From: CAVOOW01 sp963697675 | GTDB taxonomy: Bacteria; Actinomycetota; Actinomycetes; JACCUZ01 | NCBI GenBank assembly: GCA_963697675.1 | Contig: CAVOOW010000012.1 | Location: forward strand, 43,857-107,856 | DNA: 64,000 nucleotides | Direction of reading: 5' to 3' | Shown: in pieces, positions 8,670 to 17,594 of the stretch | How positions within the stretch are numbered: position 1 is the stretch's first letter | Layout: every line of letters starts with the position of its first letter | The notes under the pieces: generated by a model | Told to the model about the DNA's origin: nothing | The model's input: only the letters and a program-made list of their open reading frames with translations | Databases searched by the model: none | Made by a program: the position numbers and the translations under genes

Positions 8670-9254
8670 GTGGCAGCGCCGTCGATCCCCACCAAGGCGG
8701 ATCTGCGGGCGCGCGCGCTCGCCGCCCGGCTTGCCATGACGGCAGACGCGCGAGGCGAGGCCGCTACCGCGATCACCCAGGCAGTCCTGGACGTCCCGGA
8801 AGTCATCGCGGCTGGATGTGTCGCTGCATACCTGTCCTTCGGCACGGAGCCTGCCACTCCACACCTTGTCGCGGAAATGCGATCGAGAGGCGTCCGGGTT
8901 CTTGTCCCCGTACTTCGCAGCGATCTCGACCTCGATTGGACAGAATACGGTGATAAGACCGTAAATGCCCAGAACGCTGGTCGGTGGTCGACACCGGACG
9001 GGCCGTTGCTCGGGCTCGACGCGATCACCGGCGCCGACGTCGTGCTGGTCCCGGCGCTGGCGGTCGACGCGCGCGGGATGCGTCTCGGGCGCGGCGGGGG
9101 GTCCTACGACCGCGCGCTGACCCGGGTGCCTCCGACTCGTCCGGTGCTCGCCCTGCTGTACGACGGTGAGCGTCCCGCAGTCGTGCCTGCGGAGCCCCAT
9201 GACCGCCCAGTGACCGGCGTCGTGACCCCTCGCGAGGTGCTCCGGTTCGCTTGA
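8670..9254 (+). CDS. 5-formyltetrahydrofolate cyclo-ligase
   Basis: This 194-residue protein has the family hallmarks: an N-terminal 'PTKADLRARALAARLAM' helix, CVAAYLSFGTEP, and the C-terminal nucleotide loop RLGRGGGSYDRAL, followed by DRPVTGVVTP. The enzyme uses ATP to convert 5-formyltetrahydrofolate to methenyltetrahydrofolate, returning a folate storage form to use. The start is GTG at 8670, diverging from the diguanylate cyclase gene 75 bases away. A 5-FCL gene beside galU is conserved in actinobacteria; here the GGDEF gene intervenes. Confidence 0.93.
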   Translation: MAAPSIPTKADLRARALAARLAMTADARGEAATAITQAVLDVPEVIAAGCVAAYLSFGTEPATPHLVAEMRSRGVRVLVPVLRSDLDLDWTEYGDKTVNAQNAGRWSTPDGPLLGLDAITGADVVLVPALAVDARGMRLGRGGGSYDRALTRVPPTRPVLALLYDGERPAVVPAEPHDRPVTGVVTPREVLRFA

Positions 9255-9305
9255 GACCCCCGCGATCCGAAACGATGGGGACCAGTCGGCGGGAGGAACG
9301 GCACC

Positions 9306-10778
9306 GTGACGGTCCATCAGCTCGACGTGTTGCTCCTCGTGGGCGCTGTCGTGCTGCTCGTCGCCATCGCCGCGGTGCGGCTCTCGGTCGGCAGCGGCTT
9401 CCCCTCGCTGCTGCTCTACCTCGGCCTCGGTCTGCTGCTGGGCGAGAACGGGGTCGGCCGCCTCCACTTCGACAACCAGGAGATGGCCAAGGCACTCGGC
9501 TTCGCCGCCCTGGTCGTGATCCTCGCCGAAGGCGGACTGACCACCCCGTGGGACAAGATCCGCCCGGTCATCCCCGCGGCGGCGGCGCTCGCGACCATCG
9601 GGACCGCGGTGTCCGTGCTCGTCACCGGCAGCGCCGCGCACCTGCTGCTCGACGTCGACTGGCGTGAGGCGATGCTCATCGGCGCCGTGCTGGCGCCGAC
9701 CGACTCGGCGGCCATCTTCTCGGTGCTGCGTCGCGTGCCGCTGCCCTCCCGGATCGGCAGCCTGCTGGAGGCGGAGTCCGGCTTCAACGACGCGCCCGTC
9801 GTGATCCTCGTCATCACCCTGGCCGAGGCGCATGGCCGGCCCTGGTGGGAGCTCGCCGGCCTGCTCGTCTTCGAGCTGCTGGCCGGCGGTGCCATCGGAG
9901 CGGCCGTGGGGTGGCTGGGCGCCTGGGGGGTGCGGCGGATCGCGCTGCCGTCGTCCGGCCTGTACCCGTTGGCGGTGCTCGCACTGTGCGTGACGGCGTA
10001 CGGCGCCGCGGCCGTCGTCCATGCGAGCGGGTTCCTCGCCGTCTACCTGGCCGCGCTCTATCTCGGCAACGCCCGCCTGCCGCACCGGCCGGCGACGCGC
10101 GGCTTCATGGAGGGCATGGGCTGGCTGGCTCAGATCGGCCTGTTCGTCATGCTCGGCCTGCTGGCCACCCCGACGGAGCTGCGTGGCTCGATCCTGCCCG
10201 CCCTTGGCATCGGCCTGGTCCTGCTGCTGGTCGCCCGGCCGCTGGCCGTCCTGGCGTCGGTGTCGTGGCTCGGCCGGCCCCTGCCGGAGATCGCCCTGCT
10301 GTCCTGGGCGGGACTGCGCGGGGCGGTGCCGATCGTGCTGGCCACCGTGCCCGCCGACGACGACATCTTCAACCTCGTGTTCGTACTCGTGATCGTCTAC
10401 ACCGTGGTCCAGGGGCCGACCCTGCCCTGGGTCGCGCGTCGGCTGGGCCTCCTGTCCGACGCGGAGGCGACGAGCCTGGACATCGAGTCCTCCCCGCTGC
10501 TGCGGCTGGACGCCGACCTGCTGCAGACCCACATCGACGAAGGGTCACGCCTGGCCGGCGTCGAGGTCTTCGAGCTGCGGCTGCCCGTGGGTGCCGCGAT
10601 CACGCTCGTGGTGCGTGAGGGCAAGGCCTTCGTCCCGAAGGACAACACCCCCCTGCGCGTCGGCGACGACCTCATCCTGGTGGCCGTCGAGTCGGTGCGC
10701 AGCGAGGTCGAGCAACGGCTGCGCGCGGTGTCCCGAGGCGGTCGGTTGGCTGGTTGGAAGACCCCGCGCCGCCGGTAG
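9306..10778 (+). CDS. Potassium/proton antiporter, NhaP2/CvrA type
   Basis: A 490-residue cation:proton antiporter (CPA1 type). It starts from GTG at 9306, after GGAGG. About 12 membrane helices fill residues 5-380. The segment VLAPTDSAAIFSVLR carries the conserved ion-binding TDSAA motif, with AESGFNDAPVVIL just after. The remaining 100 residues form a TrkA-C/RCK-C regulatory domain (ELRLPVGAAITLVVREG...LRVGDDLILVA). Such proteins expel K+ or Na+ in exchange for protons and are gated by the cytoplasmic domain. Confidence 0.88.
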   Translation: MTVHQLDVLLLVGAVVLLVAIAAVRLSVGSGFPSLLLYLGLGLLLGENGVGRLHFDNQEMAKALGFAALVVILAEGGLTTPWDKIRPVIPAAAALATIGTAVSVLVTGSAAHLLLDVDWREAMLIGAVLAPTDSAAIFSVLRRVPLPSRIGSLLEAESGFNDAPVVILVITLAEAHGRPWWELAGLLVFELLAGGAIGAAVGWLGAWGVRRIALPSSGLYPLAVLALCVTAYGAAAVVHASGFLAVYLAALYLGNARLPHRPATRGFMEGMGWLAQIGLFVMLGLLATPTELRGSILPALGIGLVLLLVARPLAVLASVSWLGRPLPEIALLSWAGLRGAVPIVLATVPADDDIFNLVFVLVIVYTVVQGPTLPWVARRLGLLSDAEATSLDIESSPLLRLDADLLQTHIDEGSRLAGVEVFELRLPVGAAITLVVREGKAFVPKDNTPLRVGDDLILVAVESVRSEVEQRLRAVSRGGRLAGWKTPRRR

Positions 10779-10843
10779 GCTGACAGGTCACATCCCGGGA
10801 TCCGACATCCCCGGCCGAGGCAGTGCGGGGAGGGCGAGCGTCC

Positions 10844-11317
10844 GTGCGACCACCCGACCGCGAGCCACCGCCCCGTCGCGGTGTGGCCGTCCGGCGGGTG
10901 CTGGCGGCCCTGATCGTCGCCCTGCTCGCCGCTCTCACCCCCGTGATGAGCGCGGCCCCGGCCGGTGCCGCCCGCGCGTCCGGACGAGCGATCTCGGCTC
11001 CAGCCACGACCGCCACCACGCACAGCACGTCGACAACCGGCCAGCAGAGCCGCCGCGGATTGCGAGCCGTCGGGCACCAGTCGCCGGGCACGGCTGGTCG
11101 TCGCGTCGCCGAGAAGGCAGGCGCGCTGCGGCCGGCCCACCGCCACGGCGGCAGCACTGTCGTCCATCCGACCCGCCCCGCGAGCAGCTCCATCGACGCG
11201 ACGGGGCCACCGTCGTCGTACCCCGTCACCACCGTCTCCTCGAGCCGGCAGCGCCTCGGCGGCTGCCACTATCCCGCGGCCGCCGGTCGCGCGCCTCCCA
11301 ACTCCAGCGGCAGTTGA
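10844..11317 (+). CDS. Small secreted or membrane-anchored protein, unknown
   Basis: With the GTG at 10844, which follows a strong GGGGAGGG ribosome site, the product has 157 residues. A basic N-terminus (RPPDREPPPRRGVAVRR) leads into the hydrophobic segment 'VLAALIVALLAALTPVMSAA' ending in APAGAA, a plausible signal-peptide cleavage site. The remainder is Ser/Thr/Ala/Gly-rich with no recognisable domain. It lies just upstream of the translocase gene secDF on the same strand. Coding is supported by the ribosome site and signal peptide only. Confidence 0.5.
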   Translation: MRPPDREPPPRRGVAVRRVLAALIVALLAALTPVMSAAPAGAARASGRAISAPATTATTHSTSTTGQQSRRGLRAVGHQSPGTAGRRVAEKAGALRPAHRHGGSTVVHPTRPASSSIDATGPPSSYPVTTVSSSRQRLGGCHYPAAAGRAPPNSSGS

Positions 11318-11371
11318 CGACCCCGTCATCTCCGCGTCCGGGCGACCGGGCGCCACCGCAGGAGGCTTTGC

Positions 11372-13778
11372 ATGTCCGCACGTGCAGTACGCGCGCTCGT
11401 CGCGCTCGCCGTTGTCGGCGCCAGCTTGTTCTTCGCCCTGACCATCCCCGCCAAGCTCGGTCTCGACCTGCGTGGCGGCACCCAGATCGTCCTCGAGACC
11501 CATGACTCACCCACGATCAAAGCCAACAAGGAGTCGACCGACCGCGCGCTCGAGGTGCTGCGCCGCCGCGTCGACGCGCTCGGCGTCGCAGAACCGTCGA
11601 TCACCCGCTCCGGAGATCGGCGGATCATCGTCGAGCTGCCCGGCCTGCAGGACCCGCGCGAGGCCGCCAAGGTCATCGGGCAGACCGCGGCGCTGACCTT
11701 CCACCCGGTGCTCGGCGTCGCCGAACCGACGGCGACTCCCAGCAGCGACCCCAGCGCCAGCCCGGGCTCGAGTGCGAGTGCACGTCCGGATCCCAGCGCG
11801 AGCTCGAGTCCCAGTTCCAGCTCCAGCTCCAGTTCCAGCTCCAGCGTCGCCGGCGGACACCGCCGCGGGTCGCGTCATCGACGACGAGGACGGTCAGCCG
11901 ATCCGCATCGGCCCGGCCACCCTGACCGGCGAGGGCGTGAAGAACGCGGCCGCCGAGGTCGACCCGCAGGGTCTCGGGCAGTGGAGCGTGTCGATCAACT
12001 TCGCCGGCAGCGGCGGCGACAAGTGGGCCGAGCTCACCGGCGACGCGGCCTGTGCCGCCCCGGGCGACCCGAAGCGACGGGTCGCCATCGTGCTCGACGA
12101 CCAGGTCATCTCCTCGCCACAGGTCAACCCGGAGGTCGCCTGCGACGTCGGCATCGTCGGCGGCTCGACGCAGATCGTCGGCTCGTTCAGCACCGAGGAG
12201 GCCAAGGACCTCGCTGCACTGATCAAGGGCGGCGCCCTGCCGGTGCCCGTCGAGGTGATCGAGCAGCGGACCGTTGGCCCGACGCTCGGCGCCGCGGCCA
12301 TCGACGCGAGCGCGAAGGCGGCCGTCATCGGCGTGGCCCTGACCGGGCTGTTCATCATCGTCGTCTACCGGCTGGTCGGTGCCCTCGCGACCGTCGCACT
12401 GGCTGCGTACGCCCTGCTGTCCTATGCCGCGCTGGTCGCACTCGGGGCAACGCTCACCCTGCCCGGCCTGGCCGGTTTCGTGCTCGCGATCGGCATGGCC
12501 GTCGACGCCAACGTGCTGGTGTTCGAACGGGCCCGAGAGGAGTACGCCGCGCAGCAGCGAAAATCGCTGCGGGCCGCACTGACCACCGGCTTCGAGAAGG
12601 CCTGGACGGCGATCATCGACTCGAACGTCACGACGCTGCTCGCCGCTGGGCTGCTGTTCTTCCTCGCATCGGGCCCTGTTCGCGGCTTCGGTGTCACGCT
12701 CTCGATCGGCGTGCTCGCCTCGATGGTCTCGGCTCTGGTGATCACGCGAGCGCTCGCCGACTGGGCGGTCAACCTGCCCGGCGTCATGCGTCGACCGCGC
12801 ATCACCGGGCTCGACTCCATCGGTCGGGTCCGTGAGTGGCTGACCCGGCGGAACCCCGACCTGATGAAGCGACGGGCGACGTGGCTAGGCGTTTCCGCGG
12901 CCGCTGCACTCCTGGCGCTGACCGGCATCGTGACGCGCGGGCTGGACTTCGGCGTCGAGTTCACCGGCGGGCGGCTCGTGGAGTACTCCACCAGTTCGCC
13001 GTTGTCGATCGACGACGCGCGAGACGTGGTCAGCGATGCGGGGTTCCCGCGCGCGATCGTGCAGACGTCGGGATCGGACGCGAACGGCGAGAACATCTCC
13101 GTACGTACCGCTGAGATGAACAACGACCAGGAGGCGGAGGTACGCGCGGCGCTGGCTGAGCAGGGCGGCGAGGTCACCAAGGTCCGCGACGAGCTGATCG
13201 GGCCGAGCCTCGGCGACGAGCTGCGCCAGAAAGCGTTGCTGGCGCTCGGGATTGCGTTGCTCGCCCAGTTGCTCTATCTCGCGGTGCGGTTCCGTTGGAC
13301 GTTCGGTGGTGCGGCCGTGCTCGCGATGCTGCACGACGTCATCATCGTCACGGGAGTGTTTGCGTGGCTCGGCAAGCCGATCGACGGTGTCTTCCTGGCC
13401 GCTCTTCTCACCGTCATCGGCTATTCCGTGAACGACTCGGTGGTGGTGTTCGACCGGGTGCGCGAGATGCGCTCGCTCGACCGGAAGTCACCGTTCGCGA
13501 AGGTCGCGAACAGCGCGGTCGTCCAGACACTGCCACGGACGGTCAACACGGGCATGGGCGCGGTGTTCATCCTCGCCACGCTGTTGTTCGTCGGCGGCGA
13601 CTCGCTCGCCGACTTCGCGCTCGCCCTGTTGCTGGGTGTGGCTGTGGGCACCTATTCGTCGGTCTTCACGGCGACACCGCTCGCGGTGGTGTTCGACGCG
13701 CACTCGCCGCACACCCCGGCCCCGGCGCGGGTCCGGACGCGCACGACGAACGCCCGCACCAGCGGAGCCGTCCGGTGA
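11372..13778 (+). pseudogene. secDF: Protein translocase SecD-SecF fusion, frame broken in a Ser-rich linker
   Basis: The start at 11372 follows a perfect AGGAGG. The first frame encodes the SecD N-terminus (LGLDLRGGTQIVLET, VLRRRVDALGVAEPSI) and runs into a Ser-rich repeat. From about 11.86 kb the SecD sequence continues one frame over and runs on without a stop into SecF. SecD landmarks are 'FVLAIGMAVDANVLVFERAR' and the late helices; SecF landmarks are LDFGVEFTGGRLVEY and TVIGYSVNDSVVVFDRVRE. The product, about 801 residues, would use the proton gradient to complete protein export through SecYEG. Total length is 3n+1, so a single extra base explains the break. Actinobacteria usually have separate secD and secF near yajC and ruvABC; none of those genes is here. 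Confidence 0.85.
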
Positions 13779-13804
13779 CCCGCCCCCTGACTGGCGACCT
13801 CGCG

Positions 13805-14221
13805 TTATTGCGGTGGCGGGAGGTGGTGACGCCGGTCGCGCCGCCAGATGTCGCGCAAGGCTGGCGGCACGAGAACGCTCCAGACGACCACACCGACGAT
13901 GCCGAACGGCAGGTTGAGCAGGAACAGCGGATAGGGCAGGAAGACGCAGAAGGTGAGGATCACCCTGCCCACCGGGCCGAAGGTCACCGAGCCTGCCCGC
14001 CAGCGCGACTCGCTGAACAGGTCGGCGGCCGGCTTCGGTGCGGCGGTGCGGAACTGCCCATCGGGACCGACAACGGGCGCACCCGCAGGTGCGAAGACTC
14101 CGGCAACGGGGACGGCGGGAGCGGCGGAGATCGGCTGGAGGCACAGGCTGCACCAGAGGGCGCCCGGCAGAACGCTGGCGGCACAGCCCGGACACCGCGC
14201 GGTCGATGTGTCGGAGGCCAT
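13805..14221 (-). CDS. Zinc-ribbon membrane protein, unknown
   Basis: A 138-residue protein from the ATG at 14221 (ATG at 14233 is an alternative). The N-terminus has CPGC...CSLC, a probable zinc ribbon. A Pro/Ala linker follows, then two hydrophobic helices (roughly residues 77-115) and a basic C-terminus. Such ribbon-plus-helix proteins are common in actinobacteria and lack a known role. It converges with secDF, whose stop lies 26 bases away. Confidence 0.7.
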   Translation of the reverse strand: MASDTSTARCPGCAASVLPGALWCSLCLQPISAAPAVPVAGVFAPAGAPVVGPDGQFRTAAPKPAADLFSESRWRAGSVTFGPVGRVILTFCVFLPYPLFLLNLPFGIVGVVVWSVLVPPALRDIWRRDRRHHLPPPQ

Positions 14222-14281
14222 AGTCACCTTCATCGACAGCGACCGCCGCCGGGTTGACCCCGTCCGACCGCGCGGGTCGCG

Positions 14282-15574
14282 TCAGGGCGCGGCTGCGGGA
14301 CGTCCCATGCCCTCGTAGACGAACCCTGCGGCGCGGGCTTTCTCCGGGTCGAGCAGGTTGCGTCCGTCGATGATCAGAGGGTTGGCCATCATGTCGCGGA
14401 TCTCGGGTCGAGCCAGATCGGCGAGCTCCGGCCACTCGGTGACGATGACCGCGGCATGGGCGCCCTCGACGGCTTCCTCGATCGTCGCGAACTGCTGTGC
14501 GGCCGGCAGCAGCTCGGCGGCGTCAGCGACCGGATCCCACGTGCGGACACCGGCACCTTCGGCGAGCAGGCGGGACGCGAGCACGAGGCTGGGTGCCTCA
14601 CGCATGTCGTCCGTACCCGGCTTGAACGCCAGCCCGAGCAGCGCCACCTCCGTCTGCCGCAGGGCGCCGAGGTGCTTCTGCAGCTTGGCGATCACCCGGC
14701 GCTTCTGCAGCTCGTTGACCTCGATCACCGACGACAGCAGCTGGAAGTGATAGCCGGAGTTGCCGGCGAGCTGCTTGAGCGCCGAGATGTCCTTGGGGAA
14801 ACACGACCCGCCGTAACCGATGCCGGCGTTGAGGAAATGCTGACCGAGGCGATGGTCGAGACCCATCCCTTCGGCGACTGCCGTGACGTCGGCGCCCACG
14901 AGCTCGCACACGTTGGAGATCTCGTTGATGAAGCTGATGCGGGTCGAGAGGAAGGCGTTGGATGCCATCTTGATCATCTCGGCGGAGTTGACGTCGGTCC
15001 GCAGGATGGGGGCGTCCAGCCCCGCGTGCAGGCCGGCCACCGTCTCGGCGTCGGCCGGCACGGAGGAGCCCACGACGATCCGGTCGGGGTGCATGAAGTC
15101 GCGCAGCGCGGTGCCCTCGGCGAGGAACTCGGGGTTGGCGACGTAGCCCACGTTGGTCAGGCCGCGCGCGTCGAGCCTGGCCCGGACCTTCGCCCCGGTG
15201 CCCACGGGCACGGTCGACTTCATGACGAGCACGAGGCGACGGTCGAGGTGCGGCAACTCGTCGATCACGGTCCACACGGCGGACAGGTCGGCGTCGCCGG
15301 AGTAGGTGGGCGGCGTGCCGACCGCGACGTAGATGACGTCGGCGCCATCGACGGCCTCGCCGACATCGGTCGTGAACTCGAGCCGTTCGCTGTTGCGCGC
15401 GACCAGCTCCTCGAGGCCTGGTTCGTAGATCGGGATCTCGCCGTTGCGCAGCGCCTCGACACGGTCGGGCAGCACGTCACGGAGTACGACGTGGTGGCCG
15501 AGCTCGGCGAAACAGGCCCCCGAGACCAGGCCGACGTAACCGGCTCCGAACACTGCAATGCGGCGAATGCTCAC
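14282..15574 (-). CDS. ugd: UDP-glucose 6-dehydrogenase
   Basis: A 430-residue enzyme oxidising UDP-glucose to UDP-glucuronate with two NAD+. The N-terminal Rossmann motif is 'RIAVFGAGYVGLVSGACFAE'. GTPPTYSG and KSTVPVGTG follow, and the catalytic cysteine lies in GYGGSCFPKD. The C-terminal UDP-binding domain has LGLAFKPGTDDMREAPS. UDP-glucuronate feeds capsule and exopolysaccharide synthesis. Its substrate is made by galU at 5.7-6.6 kb. Length and motifs are complete. Confidence 0.95.
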   Translation of the reverse strand: MSIRRIAVFGAGYVGLVSGACFAELGHHVVLRDVLPDRVEALRNGEIPIYEPGLEELVARNSERLEFTTDVGEAVDGADVIYVAVGTPPTYSGDADLSAVWTVIDELPHLDRRLVLVMKSTVPVGTGAKVRARLDARGLTNVGYVANPEFLAEGTALRDFMHPDRIVVGSSVPADAETVAGLHAGLDAPILRTDVNSAEMIKMASNAFLSTRISFINEISNVCELVGADVTAVAEGMGLDHRLGQHFLNAGIGYGGSCFPKDISALKQLAGNSGYHFQLLSSVIEVNELQKRRVIAKLQKHLGALRQTEVALLGLAFKPGTDDMREAPSLVLASRLLAEGAGVRTWDPVADAAELLPAAQQFATIEEAVEGAHAAVIVTEWPELADLARPEIRDMMANPLIIDGRNLLDPEKARAAGFVYEGMGRPAAAP

Positions 15575-15616
15575 GAATCGAGCGTAGTGGCCGCGAATCG
15601 CCGCCTTCGGCCGGTC

Positions 15617-16114
15617 TCAGCCGGACGGCTCGGGCACCGGCGGTCGTAGGGAGCCGTCGGGGTCGAGGGTCGCCAGCACGGCACCCGCGATGTCCTCGAG
15701 CTGGCGCACCTGCTCGCGGCTCAGGGCGTCGAACACGTAGCGGCGCACCGCCGCCACATGTCCGGGCGCGGTGGCCACGACGACGTCCCAGCCGTCATCG
15801 GTCAGCCGCGCGATGCTGCCCCGGCCGTCCTCGGCAGACCGCTCGCGGCGCACCCAGCCACGCTGCTCCAGGCGAGTCACCGTGTGCGAGAGCCGGCTGG
15901 GGGACGAGTTGGCCCGCGCCGCGAGGTCGCTCATGCGCAGTGAGCGGTCCGGGGCCTCGGAGAGCATCGCCAGCACGATGTAGGACGAGTGGCCCATCTC
16001 GGCGTCCCGTTGCAGCTGCTGGTCGAGGGCGCCCGGCAGCAGGGTGGCCATGGCCAGGAAGCCCCGCCAGGCGCGCTGCTCGTCGTTGTCGAGCCACCGC
16101 TGCCCGTCATCCAT
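15617..16114 (-). CDS. MarR-family transcriptional regulator
   Basis: A 165-residue winged-helix regulator from the ATG at 16114. It shows the MarR layout: a dimerising helix (LPGALDQQLQRDAEMGHSSY), the recognition region 'MSDLAARANSSPSRLSHTVT', then the wing RLEQRGWVRRERSAEDGRGSIARLTDDG. No cysteine pattern suggests redox sensing. The next gene downstream is ugd, but the 42-base gap does not show a functional link. A TTGA/TCAA palindrome just upstream may be its own operator. Confidence 0.88.
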   Translation of the reverse strand: MDDGQRWLDNDEQRAWRGFLAMATLLPGALDQQLQRDAEMGHSSYIVLAMLSEAPDRSLRMSDLAARANSSPSRLSHTVTRLEQRGWVRRERSAEDGRGSIARLTDDGWDVVVATAPGHVAAVRRYVFDALSREQVRQLEDIAGAVLATLDPDGSLRPPVPEPSG

Positions 16115-16137
16115 GACCGTGAGCGTACCCGGAATGT

Positions 16138-16149
16138 TTGACACTTCAA
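16138..16149. promoter_or_regulatory. Possible MarR operator
   Basis: TTGACACTTCAA lies 23 bases upstream of the MarR start and has TTGA/TCAA arms, a layout used by several MarR-family operators. This fits autoregulation. The evidence is a short palindrome in the right place only. Confidence 0.35.
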
Positions 16150-16162
16150 GCACCCCCTTCGC

Positions 16163-16368
16163 AGTCGATCATGCAGCAACCGACACGCGGCCCTCTGACC
16201 AGCACTTATTGGCCAATCGATCATGCAGTTGCCGACAGGGCTGCTCTCAAGTCCCGCAGCATGGACCGCGGCTGGCGCAGCTGTCCGGACGACTGTCGGC
16301 TTGTGCATGATCGATTGATGGATATGCGCTGGTCAGACGCGTGTGTGTCGGTTGCTGCATGATCGACT
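16163..16368. repeat. 206-bp nested palindromic element
   Basis: Two pairs of inverted repeats share one centre near 16265. The outer arms, 41 bases each, are 16163-16203 and 16328-16368. The inner arms, 24 bases each, are 16215-16238 and 16293-16316. All four arms carry a version of ATCGATCATGCA followed four bases later by CCGACA. A 16-base piece (TGCATGATCGACTTTG at 16356-16371) recurs exactly at 42841-42856. No gene fits inside. It occupies the gap between the DUF4396 and marR genes and looks like a non-autonomous mobile palindrome. Confidence 0.75.
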
Positions 16369-16383
16369 TTGAAGTAGGGGGGG

Positions 16384-16881
16384 TTAGTGGTGGAACTGGT
16401 GGACCACGGCGTGGCCCTTGCCGCGGGCGATCAGCGCTCGGTTGACCGGGACCGTGACGAAGAAGGCGACGACGAGCGATGCGAGCAGGCTGGCCCAGAA
16501 CAGCAGGTCGGTCAGCCCGGCATCCATCGCCCCCGGCACCGCGAGGACGACGGCGTTGTCCATGACCTCCATGGTCAGGATCGAGAGCGTGTCGGCGGCG
16601 AGTGCGACGCGCACGGCTCGTCGCAGTGACAACCCTGACCGCAGTACGGGAGCCATCGTCAGCGAGTAGCCGAAGACGAACGCGAGGACGATCGCCAGTG
16701 CGATCGAGGGACCGTTCGACCATCCCCACCACGTCGCCAGGACCAGGCCGAGCACCTCCCCGATCGCGCAGCCGGTGAGGCAGTGCAAGGTGGCCGAGAC
16801 CGCAGATCGGGTGAGCTCCGCCCCGGTGACGACGGCACCATGGTTCTCACCGTGCTTCTCATCGTGCTCGGGCCGGCTCAC
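16384..16881 (-). CDS. DUF4396 membrane protein
   Basis: A 165-residue protein with a His-rich, charged N-terminus (HDEKHGENHG) followed by 'SAVSATLHCLTGCAIGEVLG', the DUF4396 hallmark with a paired cysteine segment, and about four membrane helices. The C-terminus is again basic and His-containing (KGHAVVHQFHH). The His-rich tails and conserved Cys suggest metal interaction, but that is inference; the family has no established function. The GTG start at 16881 overlaps the stop of the acetyltransferase gene (GTGA), and the run continues from copA, so it may belong to the copper locus. Confidence 0.85.
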   Translation of the reverse strand: MSRPEHDEKHGENHGAVVTGAELTRSAVSATLHCLTGCAIGEVLGLVLATWWGWSNGPSIALAIVLAFVFGYSLTMAPVLRSGLSLRRAVRVALAADTLSILTMEVMDNAVVLAVPGAMDAGLTDLLFWASLLASLVVAFFVTVPVNRALIARGKGHAVVHQFHH

Positions 16882-17594
16882 GCGGCACCGTCCGCGAACT
16901 CGGCCGGGTCGAACATGCCGAGGACCCGCCAGCCGAGATCGGGAAACCCGGCAGCGTCGGCAACGTGCGCGGAGGCCAGGTTGGCCGGGTCGTGGAGGTA
17001 GGTCACCACGATGCCCCGATCGAGCAGAGATCGAGCCGCCTGAGCCACAAGCCGTCGCGCCAGGCCACGACCCCTCGCAGCCGGCTCGGTGCCGACCGAC
17101 AGCTCATGGCCGTTCGCATCATGACGCTTGATGCCGACTCCTGCGAGATAGCTGCCGTCGTCGTCACGGGCGATCAGCACCTGGCGCCCGAACGGCCGCA
17201 GCCAGTCGGGCACGGCGGGGTCGTCGGCGTCGACCCAGTCGCCGGCGTCGGCCAGCGCCGCGGGCGCGGTCGTCCAGCGGAACGTGCCTGCGAACACGAG
17301 GTGCCCGGGCTTGCCGAGCGCCGCCGGGAGGGCGCCGAGCAGTGCCGCCAGGTCGCTGCCCGCACGGAGGGCCGCCTCCTTCGCGGCAGCCTCGTACGCC
17401 GGAGGCACCCCGATGAGAGCGCGGCCATCGGGGTCGACGACACCAGTGACGGGGTGGATCTGGCCGTCCCAACCGGGGGCTGCGTTACGCGGGTTGCCGG
17501 TGACGGTGGCGGGGATGGCGGGTGGCCAGCCGCCGGTCCAACTGGTGAGGTGAGCGACCAGGCTCTCGGGCAGGGCACCCACGGTCGTCGTCAT
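16878..17594 (-). CDS. GNAT-family N-acetyltransferase
   Basis: A 238-residue protein. The N-terminal half is family-specific and unannotated. The C-terminal half is a GNAT domain with 'HELSVGTEPAARGRGLARRLVAQAARSLL', containing the RGRGLA acetyl-CoA loop, then VVTYLHDPANLASAHVADAAGFPDLG. The substrate cannot be told. Its ATG overlaps the copA stop by four bases (ATGA at 17591-17594), so it is coupled to copA and to DUF4396 behind it. Confidence 0.85.
   Translation of the reverse strand: MTTTVGALPESLVAHLTSWTGGWPPAIPATVTGNPRNAAPGWDGQIHPVTGVVDPDGRALIGVPPAYEAAAKEAALRAGSDLAALLGALPAALGKPGHLVFAGTFRWTTAPAALADAGDWVDADDPAVPDWLRPFGRQVLIARDDDGSYLAGVGIKRHDANGHELSVGTEPAARGRGLARRLVAQAARSLLDRGIVVTYLHDPANLASAHVADAAGFPDLGWRVLGMFDPAEFADGAA

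Noticed and set aside
8595..10532. Upstream extension of the GGDEF gene to a 1,305-residue protein
   Set aside because: The extra frame is antisense to the 5-FCL and antiporter genes and has low-complexity Gln/Arg/Gly composition, typical of shadow frames in high-GC DNA.
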